A DNA stretch of 64,000 bases, from assembly GCF_024585265.1 (NCBI RefSeq), contig NZ_CP036533.1:620001-684000 (forward strand), in the 5' to 3' direction. Within the stretch, counting starts at the first letter, position 1; every line of letters begins with the position of its first letter. The position numbers were made by a program, and so were the translations under genes. Source of the stretch: Bradyrhizobium sp. WBAH42. GTDB lineage: Bacteria > Pseudomonadota > Alphaproteobacteria > Rhizobiales > Xanthobacteraceae. Shown here piece by piece: positions 31,141 through 40,037 of the stretch. The notes under the pieces are model-generated. The model was not told the origin of the DNA. It searched no databases and worked only from the letters and a program-made list of their open reading frames with translations.

Positions 31141-31731
31141 TCAGAGATAGCGCTTCAAATCAACCGCCGCCTCTTCCGGCGTCCGCTTCAAATTGAACGG
31201 CGAGACGAACCTGCCGTCGCGGTCCATCAGGTAGATCAGCGCGGTGTGGTCCATGGTGTAGTCGCCGTCCTTGGTCGGGACTTTCTTGGCATAGACCCGG
31301 TAGGAGGTGATCACCTTGGCGGTCTCGGCGGGGTCGCCGGACAGGCCCTGGAGGTGCGGATCGAAGCTCGACAGGTAATCCTTCATCGTTGCCGGCGTGT
31401 CGCGCTCGGGATCGACCGAGATGAAGATGGCATTGACCTTGTCGGCGTCCTTGCCGAGCGCGCGCAGCACTTCCGAGATCTCGAACAGCGAGGTCGGGCA
31501 GACGTCGGGACAATGGGTGTAGCCAAAGAAGATCAGGGTCGGCTTGCCCTTCAGGCTCTTGTCGGTGACCGCCTTGCCGTTCTGGTCGGTCAGCTGAAAC
31601 GGGCCGCCGATCGCGGCCGGCTGTGCCACCTTGCTGACCCCGCCCATGGCCCAGAACATGATCAGGAGCCCGACGACGAGGCTTGCGGCGAAGGCGGTCG
31701 CGATCACCAGCGGGCGGGTGGCGGAGCTCAT
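31141..31731 (-). CDS. SCO1/SenC copper chaperone-like protein
   Basis: 196 residues with one N-terminal membrane anchor. The thioredoxin-like SCO domain carries the copper-binding cysteines in FFGYTHCPDVCPTSL (CxxxC) and the conserved His in YTMDHTALIYL. SCO proteins help insert copper into the CuA site of cytochrome c oxidase or act as thiol reductases, at the periplasmic face. A 64-residue membrane protein lies 24 bases upstream and is probably co-transcribed. No cox genes are in the window. Confidence 0.95.
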   Translation of the reverse strand: MSSATRPLVIATAFAASLVVGLLIMFWAMGGVSKVAQPAAIGGPFQLTDQNGKAVTDKSLKGKPTLIFFGYTHCPDVCPTSLFEISEVLRALGKDADKVNAIFISVDPERDTPATMKDYLSSFDPHLQGLSGDPAETAKVITSYRVYAKKVPTKDGDYTMDHTALIYLMDRDGRFVSPFNLKRTPEEAAVDLKRYL

Positions 31732-31755
31732 GGGCGGAAAACTTTCTTTCGCAGG

Positions 31756-31950
31756 TCAGAAGCAGGCGGCGAAGCCGGTCCTGATCATTTCGAAGAACAC
31801 CTGGCTGCCATAATGGAACCAGAGCGCCAGCGCGCCGATCACGGCGAGACCGCCGATAGCCGCGCCAGCCCACAGCAGCACGGATGGCATCCGCCCGGCA
31901 GTGGGCGAATTGTCCGATAGCCGATGTGATGGGTGCAGCGGTTGAGCCAT
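31756..31950 (-). CDS. Small single-helix membrane protein, upstream of SCO1
   Basis: 64 residues. A polar N-terminus of about 22 residues is followed by VLLWAGAAIGGLAVIGALAL, one clear membrane helix, and a short tail. The ribosome-binding site is weak. It is supported by its same-strand placement 24 bases before the SCO1 gene and by the hydrophobic pattern. I do not recognise a family; a cytochrome-oxidase or copper-related helper is only a guess from context. Confidence 0.6.
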   Translation of the reverse strand: MAQPLHPSHRLSDNSPTAGRMPSVLLWAGAAIGGLAVIGALALWFHYGSQVFFEMIRTGFAACF

Positions 31951-32078
31951 GACAACGATCGGGACGAAGGCCCCGGTTCCCTGGCTTTCAGATAGGCTTT
32001 ACGCCGCCTGCGGGCAAGGCGCCGCCAGCAGGCAAGACGCCGCCGCCGGCGCCACAGGATGCCGTCAGGCTGCGGAGG

Positions 32079-32600
32079 TCAGTGAAGGAGCTGGCCCCGA
32101 GCGGACTCAAGTTGCTCCGCCTGCGGAAGCGACCGGCGCGACGGCTTGGCCGTCGAAGCCTGCGCGTCCAGGTAGCAGGGCTTGTACATGGCCTCGAGCT
32201 GCTTGCCCCTCAGGAACAGCATCCGCGGGGTCAGGCCGCCCCGCTGGCCGATCCAGCGCCTCACCTGCGAGGGATACATCGCATAGAGCATCTGGGTTGC
32301 CTCGGGATTGGTGACGGCGCGGCCGTTGGCACCGAAATCCCAGGCGGCGTGGAAGCCCAGCGTCGCATGCGAGGTCACGCAGATCCGGTCGTGCGGGATG
32401 GCGCCGAGAACGATGGTGCAGGCCGAGGCGCAGAGACCGTCGATGATGACCGTCTCGCCCGATTGCCTGAGGTCCTGGTATTTGTCGACGTAGGTTCCAA
32501 TCCGGCCGCCGCGGTCATCCGCGATCCGAACCACCGCGTGAGAAGCCCCCATGCCCGCGATCAAGAGAACCGCCGCAAGCAACCCCGTCAGAAACTTCAT
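32079..32600 (-). CDS. Secreted ClpP-fold (COG3904-like) protein
   Basis: 173 residues from the ATG at 32600 behind GGGGGA (the open frame to 32768 is unsupported). The signal peptide MKFLTGLLAAVLLIAGMGAS ends near SHA. The core reads GETVIIDGLCASACTIVLGA and ATLGFHAAW, with the Ser in CASACT and the His in GFHAA. This is the pattern of periplasmic proteins distantly related to ClpP/crotonase peptidases (COG3904). Peptidase activity is inferred from the fold only. It stands alone, divergent from the flavoprotein gene. Confidence 0.8.
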   Translation of the reverse strand: MKFLTGLLAAVLLIAGMGASHAVVRIADDRGGRIGTYVDKYQDLRQSGETVIIDGLCASACTIVLGAIPHDRICVTSHATLGFHAAWDFGANGRAVTNPEATQMLYAMYPSQVRRWIGQRGGLTPRMLFLRGKQLEAMYKPCYLDAQASTAKPSRRSLPQAEQLESARGQLLH

Positions 32601-32867
32601 TGTCCCCCGCCCCAGTCGAATTCGAATCTTCGTGTCCGGTGGTGATGCACGGCTAGCGTCTGTCGTAACCAAGGTTTTGTCTAGGCAGGCCTGCTGGCCC
32701 AAAACAAATTCAAATCCAGTGTTGCGTTCGCGCTGCACCCCGCCGGTCTCTATCCCAAAGTGGAACAAGTTAACGAGGTCTTACGCGCCATACCCTTGAT
32801 CTCAGTTGCAACCGCTGGCTTCAATCCGGGCAATTACCGGGAGAGACTCATGGAGGGGGAGAAGCGC

Positions 32868-34526
32868 ATGGCTGAGGAAACCGACGTCATCGTCGTCGGC
32901 GCGGGACTGTCGGGGCTCGTTGCCGCCACCGAGATCGCCGATGCGGGCAAGCGCGTGATGGTCGTCGACCAGGAAGGCGAGCAGTCGCTCGGCGGCCAGG
33001 CGTTCTGGTCGTTCGGCGGATTGTTCCTGGTCGATTCGCCGGAGCAGCGCCGGCTCGGCATCAAGGACTCCTACGAGCTCGCCATGCAGGACTGGCTCGG
33101 CACCGCCGGCTTCGACCGCGACGAGGATTTCTGGCCGCGCCAATGGGCCGAAGCCTATGTTGCCTTCGCGGCCGGCGAGAAGCGCGGCTGGCTGCGTGCG
33201 ATGGGCCATCGCTTCTTTCCCGTGGTCGGCTGGGCCGAGCGCGGCGGCTATGACGCGATGGGACACGGCAATTCGGTGCCGCGCTTCCACGTCACCTGGG
33301 GCACCGGCCCGGGGATCGTCGAGCCGTTCGAGCGCCGCGCGCGCGAGGCGATGAAGTCTGGCCGATTGATCTTCAGATTCCGCCATCGCGTCGATGCGCT
33401 CTCTATCACCAATGGCACGGTGGACGGCGTCAGCGGTGTCGTTCTTGCGCCTGATAATGCAGAGCGCGGCAAGAGCTCCTCGCGCAACGTGGTCGGCGAC
33501 TTCGCGCTGAAGGCGCAGGCCGTGATCGTCGCCTCCGGCGGCATCGGCGGCAACCACGAGCTGGTGCGGCAGAACTGGCCGGAGCGGCTGGGCGAGCCCC
33601 CGAAATTCATGATCTCCGGCGTGCCCGAGCATGTCGACGGCCGCATGATCGGTATCACGGAAAAGGCCGGCGCGCGGCTGATCAACCGCGACCGCATGTG
33701 GCATTACGTCGAGGGCATCCAGAACTGGAACCCGATCTGGCCGCGCCACGGCATCCGCATCCTGCCGGGTCCCTCCTCGATGTGGTTCGACGCTACAGGC
33801 ACGCGGCTGCCGGCGCCGCTGTTCCCGGGCTCCGACACGCTCGGCCAGCTCAAATACATCATGTCGACCGGCTACGATTATTCCTGGTTCATCCTGACCC
33901 AGAGCATCATCAAGAAGGAGTTTGCGCTGTCGGGCTCGGAGCAGAACCCCGATCTGACCGGCAAGAGCTGGCGTATGACACTTCGCCGCGCCACCAACAA
34001 GGGAGCGGCGGCGCCGGTGGAGGCGTTCAAGAGCCATGGTGTCGACTTCATTGTCCGCGACAAGCTCGATGAGCTCGTTGCGGCCATGAACAAGCTCGCC
34101 GGCAGCGATCTCCTCAAGCTTGAGCACATCAGGATGCAGATCGAGGCGCGCGACCGCGAGATCGCCAATCCCTACGTCAAGGACGCGCAGGTCATGAACA
34201 TCCACAATGCGCGCCGCTATATCGGCGACAAGCTGATCCGCACCGCTTCCCCGCACCGCATCCTCGATCCCGCGCATGGGCCGCTGATCGCCGTGAAGCT
34301 CAACATCCTCACCCGCAAGACACTGGGCGGCTTCGAGACCGATCTCGACTCCCGTGTGTTCGGCGACGAGGGCCGCGTCATTCCCGGTCTCTACGCCGTC
34401 GGCGAAGCCGCCGGCTTTGGCGGCGGGGGCGTGCATGGCTATCGATCGCTGGAGGGGACTTTCCTGGGCGGCTGCCTGTTCTCGGGCCGCAATGCAGGCC
34501 GGGCCGCCGCCAAGGCGGTGGGCTAG
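32868..34526 (+). CDS. FAD-binding dehydrogenase, KstD/fumarate-reductase flavoprotein type
   Basis: 552 residues from the ATG at 32868, with GGAGGGGGA at 32852-32860. The dinucleotide fold is at the N-terminus (DVIVVGAGLSGLVAATEIA, then VMVVDQE). GGQAFWSFGGLF follows and the flavin-binding end is VIPGLYAVGEAAGFGGGG with YRSLEGTFLGGC. This architecture is that of 3-ketosteroid delta-1-dehydrogenase and related FAD-dependent oxidoreductases. The steroid-specific substrate site cannot be confirmed. Its TAG stop is immediately followed by the ATG of the esterase gene, so the two form an operon. Confidence 0.9.
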   Translation: MAEETDVIVVGAGLSGLVAATEIADAGKRVMVVDQEGEQSLGGQAFWSFGGLFLVDSPEQRRLGIKDSYELAMQDWLGTAGFDRDEDFWPRQWAEAYVAFAAGEKRGWLRAMGHRFFPVVGWAERGGYDAMGHGNSVPRFHVTWGTGPGIVEPFERRAREAMKSGRLIFRFRHRVDALSITNGTVDGVSGVVLAPDNAERGKSSSRNVVGDFALKAQAVIVASGGIGGNHELVRQNWPERLGEPPKFMISGVPEHVDGRMIGITEKAGARLINRDRMWHYVEGIQNWNPIWPRHGIRILPGPSSMWFDATGTRLPAPLFPGSDTLGQLKYIMSTGYDYSWFILTQSIIKKEFALSGSEQNPDLTGKSWRMTLRRATNKGAAAPVEAFKSHGVDFIVRDKLDELVAAMNKLAGSDLLKLEHIRMQIEARDREIANPYVKDAQVMNIHNARRYIGDKLIRTASPHRILDPAHGPLIAVKLNILTRKTLGGFETDLDSRVFGDEGRVIPGLYAVGEAAGFGGGGVHGYRSLEGTFLGGCLFSGRNAGRAAAKAVG

Positions 34527-35447
34527 ATGGTGCGGCGGTGGATGTGCATCGGGACGCTGATCGCTGCATTGGCGGCAGCTTCAGCTGCATCCGCCGATAC
34601 GATCGACGTCAACGGGGTGAAACGCTCCTACACCGCGCAGCTGCCGGCCAAGCGGCCCGCACCGCTCGTGATCGTGCTGCACGGCAAGACCCAGCGCGGT
34701 GCCGACATGGTGACGCGGACGGCCTGGCCGCAGGTTGCCAGGCGCGAGGGCCTGGCCGTGGTGTTTCCGGATGGGCTCAACAACGCATGGGCGGACGCGC
34801 GCACGAAGGCGGGGCCTGCCCTGCGCGGACCACCGGCGGGCACCGATGACGTCGCCTTCATCGCAAAGCTCGTCGAGAAGCTGGTGGCCGACGGCACGGC
34901 CGATGCAAAGCGCGTCTTCGTCGCCGGCGTCTCCAATGGTGGCGCCATGGCGATGACCTTGGCCTGCGCGCGTGCCGATCTGTTTGCGGCAGCTGCGAGT
35001 GTGATCATGAATCTCACCGATGAAGCTGCCGTCACCTGTCATCCGTCGCGGCCGCTGCCGATGCTGCTCATGAACGGGACCGCCGACCCGCTGGTCCCTT
35101 ATGAAGGCGGGCGCGGATCGAGCTATTTTGCTGCAGACGGATTCTGGTCGACGGACGAAACGCTGGCGTTCTGGCGCAGGCTGAATGGCTGCGAGACCGA
35201 CGACGCCGGGATGTCCGACATGCCCGACACGGCGCCGGCAGACCAGTCCACAGTGACGCGGATCGGCTCGCGCTGTCCGGCGGGGCACGACGTCGTCCTC
35301 TACCGCATCAACCATGGCGGCCACCGCATGCCAGGCTTCGCTCCGGATGCCCGCTTCCCAAAAGTGGCCAGGAGCCTGCTCGGATCGCAAAATGGCGACA
35401 TCGACGGTGCCGAAACGATCTGGACCTTCTTCAGTCGGTTTCCGTGA
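34527..35447 (+). CDS. Secreted alpha/beta-hydrolase, PHB depolymerase/LpqC type
   Basis: 306 residues with a signal peptide ending near SASA. It is an esterase-PHB fold: VIVLHGKTQRGADM (oxyanion region), nucleophile Ser in VAGVSNGGAMA, acid in LLMNGTADPLVPYEGG and His in RINHGGHRMPG. The family includes extracellular poly(3-hydroxybutyrate) depolymerases and feruloyl esterases. It starts on the base after the flavoprotein stop, with no spacer, so its translation is probably coupled. A steroid or aromatic ester link to the upstream dehydrogenase is speculative. Confidence 0.87.
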   Translation: MVRRWMCIGTLIAALAAASAASADTIDVNGVKRSYTAQLPAKRPAPLVIVLHGKTQRGADMVTRTAWPQVARREGLAVVFPDGLNNAWADARTKAGPALRGPPAGTDDVAFIAKLVEKLVADGTADAKRVFVAGVSNGGAMAMTLACARADLFAAAASVIMNLTDEAAVTCHPSRPLPMLLMNGTADPLVPYEGGRGSSYFAADGFWSTDETLAFWRRLNGCETDDAGMSDMPDTAPADQSTVTRIGSRCPAGHDVVLYRINHGGHRMPGFAPDARFPKVARSLLGSQNGDIDGAETIWTFFSRFP

Positions 35448-35563
35448 ACGGCGCATGCATTGCCGGCCAACGCATGCGTGGCAGGCAACGCATGCGTACC
35501 GGGGGTGGCACAGTGCAAATCGCTGGGCTAGACAGGGCCGCCATTCCAGTCAGGAGATCCCCA

Positions 35564-35914
35564 ATGAGCATTCAGCGTTTTGAAACCGGCCCGCGCATGA
35601 GCCAGGTCGTCGTGCACGGCAACACCGTCTACCTCGCCGGCGTTGTCGCCAATAACGCGGCCGGTGAAAGCGTGACCAAGCAGACCCAGGACATCCTGAA
35701 GACGATCGACGGCCACCTTGCCAAGGCCGGCACCGACAAGTCGAAGCTGCTCTCGGCCACGATCTACATCACCGACATGAAGACCTTCGGCGAGATGAAC
35801 GCGGTGTGGGACGCCTGGGTCTCGCCCGGCAATACGCCTGCGCGCGCCACCGTCGAAGCCAAGCTGGCGGCCCCGCAATACACCGTCGAGATCATGGTGA
35901 CGGCAGCGAAGTAA
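35564..35914 (+). CDS. RidA/YjgF family protein
   Basis: 116 residues from the ATG at 35564, with AGGAGA 7 bases upstream. It begins MSIQRFETGPRMSQVVVHGN, and the C-terminal RATVEAKLAAPQYTVEI holds the conserved Arg and Glu of the trimeric deaminase site. RidA proteins hydrolyse reactive enamine/imine intermediates made by PLP enzymes in the cytoplasm. The canonical PGP.RA...V..L end is present as ARATVEAKL. A long hairpin follows at 35928-35974. Confidence 0.92.
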   Translation: MSIQRFETGPRMSQVVVHGNTVYLAGVVANNAAGESVTKQTQDILKTIDGHLAKAGTDKSKLLSATIYITDMKTFGEMNAVWDAWVSPGNTPARATVEAKLAAPQYTVEIMVTAAK

Positions 35915-35927
35915 TTCTTGCGAAAAC

Positions 35928-35974
35928 TTCACGCGCGTTGATGACCTCCGAGGTAATCGATCAATGCGCGTGAA
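35928..35974. other. Long hairpin after ridA
   Basis: TTCACGCGC at 35928-35936 pairs with GCGCGTGAA at 35966-35974. It continues inward through a G-T pair to TTGAT/ATCAA, giving a 15-bp stem, with a further short inner ACC/GGT pairing. No T-run follows on either strand. Confidence 0.6.
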
Positions 35975-36027
35975 CCTTCGATAGTCACGGTCAGCCGGAC
36001 AACACGGCGCCATCGAAGGAGAGCATC

Positions 36028-36393
36028 ATGACCGATCCCGTCACCATCGCCCGCCGCTACATCGAGCTCTGGAACGAGCGCACTGCTGGCCGCCGCCGCG
36101 AGCTGCTCAGCGAAAGCTGGACGACGGATGCGAGCTATGTCGATCCCCTCATGAAGGGCGACGGCCAGGACGGCATCGAGGCGCTGATATCAGGCGTGCA
36201 GCAGCGCTTTCCCGATTTCAAATTCAAGCTGATCGGCGAGCCCAATGGCTACGGCGACCACATCCGCTTCTCGTGGGGACTTGGTCCTGACGGCGTCGAC
36301 AGCCCGATCAAGGGCACGGATTTCGCCGTGCTCAAGGACGGCCGGATCAGGAGCGTGACCGGATTTCTCGATCAGGTGCCGGCCGGGGCGTAG
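36028..36393 (+). CDS. SnoaL-like / NTF2-fold protein
   Basis: 121 residues; GAAGGAGAG lies before the ATG at 36028. The pattern ARRYIELWNERTAGRRRELL, SYVDPLMKGDGQDGIEALI and C-terminal GRIRSVTGFLD is that of SnoaL-like polyketide-cyclase-type NTF2 folds, a small cone-shaped barrel binding hydrophobic ligands. No catalytic role can be assigned. It is a single gene upstream of the helicase. Confidence 0.85.
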   Translation: MTDPVTIARRYIELWNERTAGRRRELLSESWTTDASYVDPLMKGDGQDGIEALISGVQQRFPDFKFKLIGEPNGYGDHIRFSWGLGPDGVDSPIKGTDFAVLKDGRIRSVTGFLDQVPAGA

Positions 36394-36470
36394 ACCTCGG
36401 GCCCTCCTCGTGCAGGCGGGGAGGGCGGCCCCCCTCGACGAAGCCATCCCTACGGCTTACCTGTCATGCC

Positions 36471-39056
36471 GTGCCGCCCCGTATCCTCCAAACATCGGCC
36501 GAGCCGGCCGCGCTGCTGCCGGATCGCTTCCAGGCTTGGTTCGCAGCCCGCGGCTGGTCGCCGCGCGCGCATCAATTGGCACTGCTGGAGAAGGCGCGCG
36601 AGGACCGCTCGGCCCTGCTGATCGCGCCGACCGGCGCCGGCAAGACGCTGGCCGGATTTCTGCCGACGCTGGTGGAGCTGTCGGCGCAGCCGGTGACGCG
36701 AGACGCGGGCGCGAAGAAGAGCCTCGTCTCCACCGGCCGCAGCGTGCAGCGCAGCGGCGGCCTGCATACCCTTTATATCTCGCCACTCAAGGCGCTCGCC
36801 GTCGACATCGCGCGCAACCTCGAGCGTCCCGTCGCCGAGATGGGCTTGCCGATCAAGGTCGAGACCCGCACCGGCGATACGCCGGTCTCGCGCCGTCAGC
36901 GGCAGCGGCGTTATCCGCCTGATGTGTTGCTGACGACGCCCGAGCAGCTCGCGTTGCTGCTCTCCTCCGACGACGCACCGTTCCTGTTTTCTGCCCTGAA
37001 GCGCATCGTGCTGGATGAGCTGCACGCGCTGGTCACGTCCAAGCGCGGCGATCTGCTCTCGCTCGGGCTCGCGCGATTGTGGCGCCTCGCCCCGCAGATG
37101 CGCGCGATCGGCTTGTCGGCAACCGTGGCCGAGCCGGAGCAGCTGGCGCGCTTCCTGGTGCCGCAGCCCGACGGCAAGGAACGAGCAGCCGACATCGTCG
37201 TCGCCGGCGGTGCCGCGCCGCCCGTGGTCGAAATGCTCGACACGCGCGAGCGGCTGCCCTGGGCCGGCCACAGCGCGCGCCACGCGCTCCCCGAGATCTA
37301 CGAGCTGATCAAGGCCAACAAGACCACGCTGGTCTTCGTCAACACCCGCAGCCAGGCCGAGATGCTGTTCCAGAATCTCTGGAGCATGAACGATGACGGT
37401 CTTGCCATTGCGCTGCATCACGGCTCGCTCGACGTCGCCCAGCGCCGCAAGGTCGAGGACGCCATGTCGGCGGGCCGGCTGCGCGGCGTGGTCTGCACCT
37501 CCTCGCTCGACCTCGGCGTCGACTGGGGCGACGTCGATCTCGTCGTCAATATCGGCGCGCCAAAAGGCTCCTCGCGCCTGATGCAGCGGATCGGCCGCGC
37601 CAACCATCGCCTCGACGAAGCTTCGCGCGCCGTGCTGGTGCCGGCCAACCGTTTCGAAGTGCTGGAGTGCCGCGTCGCGATCGACGCCATCGCCGAGAAT
37701 GCGCAGGACACGCCGCCCTTGCGCACGGGCGCCCTCGACGTGCTGGCCCAGCATGTGCTCGGCTGCGCCTGCGGCGAGCCGTTTTTCAGCGACGAGCTCT
37801 ATGGCGAGGTCCGCACCGCAGCGCCCTACGCAAGTCTGTCGCGGCAGGATTTCGACGATGTCGTCGATTTCGTCGCCTCCGGCGGTTACGCGCTGAAGAC
37901 CTATGAGCGGTTCGCCCGCATCAAGCAGGACAAGGAGGGACGCTGGCGCGTCGCCAATCCAAAAGTGCGGCAGAGCTACCGCATGAATGTCGGCACCATC
38001 GTCGAGGACGACATGCTGAAGGTGCGGCTGGTGCGCTCGCGCGGCGGCGGGACAGGATCCACGGGCGTGATCGCGCGCGGCGGCCGGCTGCTCGGCGAGA
38101 TCGAGGAAGCCTTCATCGAGGGCCTCTCGCCCGGCGATACCTTCGTGTTCTCGGGCGAGGTGGTTCGCTACGAGACCCTGGTCGAGGACCAGGTCTATGT
38201 CTCGCGCGCGCATGACAAGGACCCCAAGGTGCCGTCCTACATGGGCGGCAAGTTTCCGCTCTCGACCTATCTCGCCGAGCGCGTCCGCCGCCTGCTCGAC
38301 GACGGGCGCGCCTGGGGCGGCTTGCCGGAGCAGGTGCGCGACTGGCTGTCGCTGCAGAAGGATGTCAGCAGAGTGCCGGCGGTCCGCGAGCTGCTGGTCG
38401 AGAGCTTTCCGCGTGCCAACAAGCATTATCTCGTGTGTTATCCCTTCGAGGGCCGCCTCGCGCATCAGACCCTCGGCATGCTGCTGACGCGGCGGCTGGA
38501 GCGCGTCCGCGCGCGGCCGCTCGGCTTCGTCGCCAACGAATATGCCGTGGCGATCTGGGGGCTCGGCGATCTCTCTTTCATGATCCGTCAGGGCCGGATC
38601 GACCTCAACGCGCTGTTCGACCCTGACATGCTCGGCGATGATCTCGAAGCCTGGCTCGCCGAATCCGCGCTGATGAAGCGCACCTTCCGCAATTGCGCGA
38701 TCATCTCCGGCCTGATCGCGCGGCGCCACACCGGCGAAGAGAAGAGCCGCCGCCAGGTGCTGTTCTCGACCGATCTCGTCTACGACGTGCTGCGCAAGCA
38801 CCAGGCCGATCACGTCCTGCTCCGCGCCGCGCGCGCCGATGCCGCCACCGGCCTGCTCGATTTGCGCCGCCTCAGCGACATGCTGATGCGCATCCAGGGC
38901 CGTATCACGCACCGGGAACTCGACCGCGTCTCCCCGCTCGCCGTGCCCGTGATGCTGGAAATCGGCCGCGAGTCAGTTTATGGCGAAGCTGCAGACGAGC
39001 TTTTGGCGGAAGCCGCCGACGAGCTCGTCAAAGAGGCGATGGATAGAAGCGGGTAA
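36471..39056 (+). CDS. lhr: Lhr-type ATP-dependent helicase (ligase-associated DEXH family)
   Basis: 861 residues; GTG start at 36471 without a clear Shine-Dalgarno sequence. Superfamily 2 motifs are RAHQLALLEKA (Q), LLIAPTGAGKTLAGFLP (I), LYISPLKALAVDI (Ia), VLLTTPEQLALLL, VLDELHAL (II), GLSATVAEP (III), LVFVNTRSQAE (IV), CTSSLDLGVDWGDVDLV (V) and QRIGRANHR (VI). The long C-terminal winged-helix and Lhr core follow. With PdeM directly downstream it matches the ligase-associated DNA-damage-response gene set. The ligase and exonuclease members of that set are not in this window. It acts on DNA or RNA-DNA duplexes in the cytoplasm. Confidence 0.94.
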   Translation: MPPRILQTSAEPAALLPDRFQAWFAARGWSPRAHQLALLEKAREDRSALLIAPTGAGKTLAGFLPTLVELSAQPVTRDAGAKKSLVSTGRSVQRSGGLHTLYISPLKALAVDIARNLERPVAEMGLPIKVETRTGDTPVSRRQRQRRYPPDVLLTTPEQLALLLSSDDAPFLFSALKRIVLDELHALVTSKRGDLLSLGLARLWRLAPQMRAIGLSATVAEPEQLARFLVPQPDGKERAADIVVAGGAAPPVVEMLDTRERLPWAGHSARHALPEIYELIKANKTTLVFVNTRSQAEMLFQNLWSMNDDGLAIALHHGSLDVAQRRKVEDAMSAGRLRGVVCTSSLDLGVDWGDVDLVVNIGAPKGSSRLMQRIGRANHRLDEASRAVLVPANRFEVLECRVAIDAIAENAQDTPPLRTGALDVLAQHVLGCACGEPFFSDELYGEVRTAAPYASLSRQDFDDVVDFVASGGYALKTYERFARIKQDKEGRWRVANPKVRQSYRMNVGTIVEDDMLKVRLVRSRGGGTGSTGVIARGGRLLGEIEEAFIEGLSPGDTFVFSGEVVRYETLVEDQVYVSRAHDKDPKVPSYMGGKFPLSTYLAERVRRLLDDGRAWGGLPEQVRDWLSLQKDVSRVPAVRELLVESFPRANKHYLVCYPFEGRLAHQTLGMLLTRRLERVRARPLGFVANEYAVAIWGLGDLSFMIRQGRIDLNALFDPDMLGDDLEAWLAESALMKRTFRNCAIISGLIARRHTGEEKSRRQVLFSTDLVYDVLRKHQADHVLLRAARADAATGLLDLRRLSDMLMRIQGRITHRELDRVSPLAVPVMLEIGRESVYGEAADELLAEAADELVKEAMDRSG

Positions 39057-39098
39057 GACGTGACGGCAGGCGCGCAGGTATCGGGAGATGTCGAGGAC

Positions 39099-39770
39099 AT
39101 GCGCGTTTCCAGAGTCACGATCAGCGATGTAACCTTCGCGGCCGATCTTTCCGGCGCGTTGTTCTGGGACGAGCAGCGCCTGCTCGTCGTCTCCGACCTG
39201 CATCTGGAGAAAGGCTCGAGCTTCGCGATGCGCGGCGTGCTGCTGCCGCCTTACGATACCATCGCGACGCTTGGCCGGCTCGCTGCTGTCATCTCCCGCC
39301 ATGATCCGCGAGTAGTCATCGCGCTCGGCGACAGTTTTCACGACCGCAGCGCGCATGAGCGCTTGTCGGCCGAGGACCGCGACGCGGTGGCCGCACTCCA
39401 GACCGGCCGCGACTGGATCTGGATCTCGGGCAATCATGATCCCATGCTGCCGCGCGATCTCGGCGGCACCATCGCGGATGAAGTGGCGATCGGCCCGATC
39501 ACCTTCCGCCACGAGCCGACCGGCGCATGCGGCGAGATCGCCGGCCATCTGCATCCGAAGGCGCGTGTCTCGGCGCGCGGTCGCTCGATGGAGCGCCGCT
39601 GCTTCGCCAGCGACGGGTTGCGCGCCGTCATGCCAGCGTTCGGCGCCTATGCCGGTGGCCTCAGCATCCGCGACGCTGCCTTCGCCAGGATCTTTCCGAA
39701 GAACGGCTTTGTCGCCCATCTCCTCGGCGACCGCCGTGTCCACGCCATTGCGGCGTCGCGTTGCTATTGA
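39099..39770 (+). CDS. pdeM: PdeM-type metallophosphoesterase (ligase-associated)
   Basis: 223 residues from the ATG at 39099; a GTG at 39060 in the same frame, four bases after the helicase stop, is the alternative. Calcineurin-like metal motifs are VVSDLHLEKG (D-x-H), IALGDSFHD (GDxxxD-like), ISGNHDPM (GNHD) and the C-terminal AGHLHPKA (GHxH). It is a Mn-type phosphodiesterase or endonuclease thought to act with Lhr and a ligase in repair. The pair is almost certainly co-transcribed and is followed by a terminator at about 39.9 kb. Confidence 0.92.
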   Translation: MRVSRVTISDVTFAADLSGALFWDEQRLLVVSDLHLEKGSSFAMRGVLLPPYDTIATLGRLAAVISRHDPRVVIALGDSFHDRSAHERLSAEDRDAVAALQTGRDWIWISGNHDPMLPRDLGGTIADEVAIGPITFRHEPTGACGEIAGHLHPKARVSARGRSMERRCFASDGLRAVMPAFGAYAGGLSIRDAAFARIFPKNGFVAHLLGDRRVHAIAASRCY

Positions 39771-39893
39771 GGCGCCCGCCGAATTAGGACAGCAGTACGA
39801 TCGGTATTTTTCCGGAATCGCGAAAGCCCGTTGTCGGTTTTAACGTCACGCTTGCCGGGGCTGGATTTCATCCCGAACAAGATTGCAACCGGC

Positions 39894-39919
39894 AAGGGGT
39901 CGCCTCGGGCGGCCCCTTT
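39894..39919 (+). terminator. Hairpin terminator downstream of pdeM
   Basis: GGGGTCGCC at 39896-39904, loop TCG, GGCGGCCCC at 39908-39916 followed by TTTC, with AA on the 5' side. The stem has nine pairs including one T-G. Confidence 0.7.
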
Positions 39920-39937
39920 CGATTCCGCACACACCTG

Positions 39938-39952
39938 GAACAAATTAAGAAC
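39938..39952. promoter_or_regulatory. LexA (SOS) box, alphaproteobacterial type
   Basis: GAAC-AAATTAA-GAAC. This is the exact reverse complement of the GTTC-N7-GTTC direct repeat that LexA binds in alphaproteobacteria, with the usual AT-rich spacer. It lies 86 bases before the ATG of the gene at 40038, in an AT-rich stretch that could hold the promoter (TTTGATATATCATT nearby). Confidence 0.72.
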
Positions 39953-40037
39953 ACTTTAGCAAGTCTTTGATATATCATTGTGATTCGGTATCGAGCCGAC
40001 ACAATATCTAGCGTTTGTCAGACTCCGCGAGGACTAC

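Noticed and set aside
32755..32785. Possible LexA box GGAACAAGTTAACGAGG
   Set aside because: The second half reads CGAG, not GAAC, so the direct repeat is incomplete.
36450..38912. 820-codon minus-strand frame opposite the helicase
   Set aside because: Antisense shadow. All SF2 helicase motifs lie on the plus strand.
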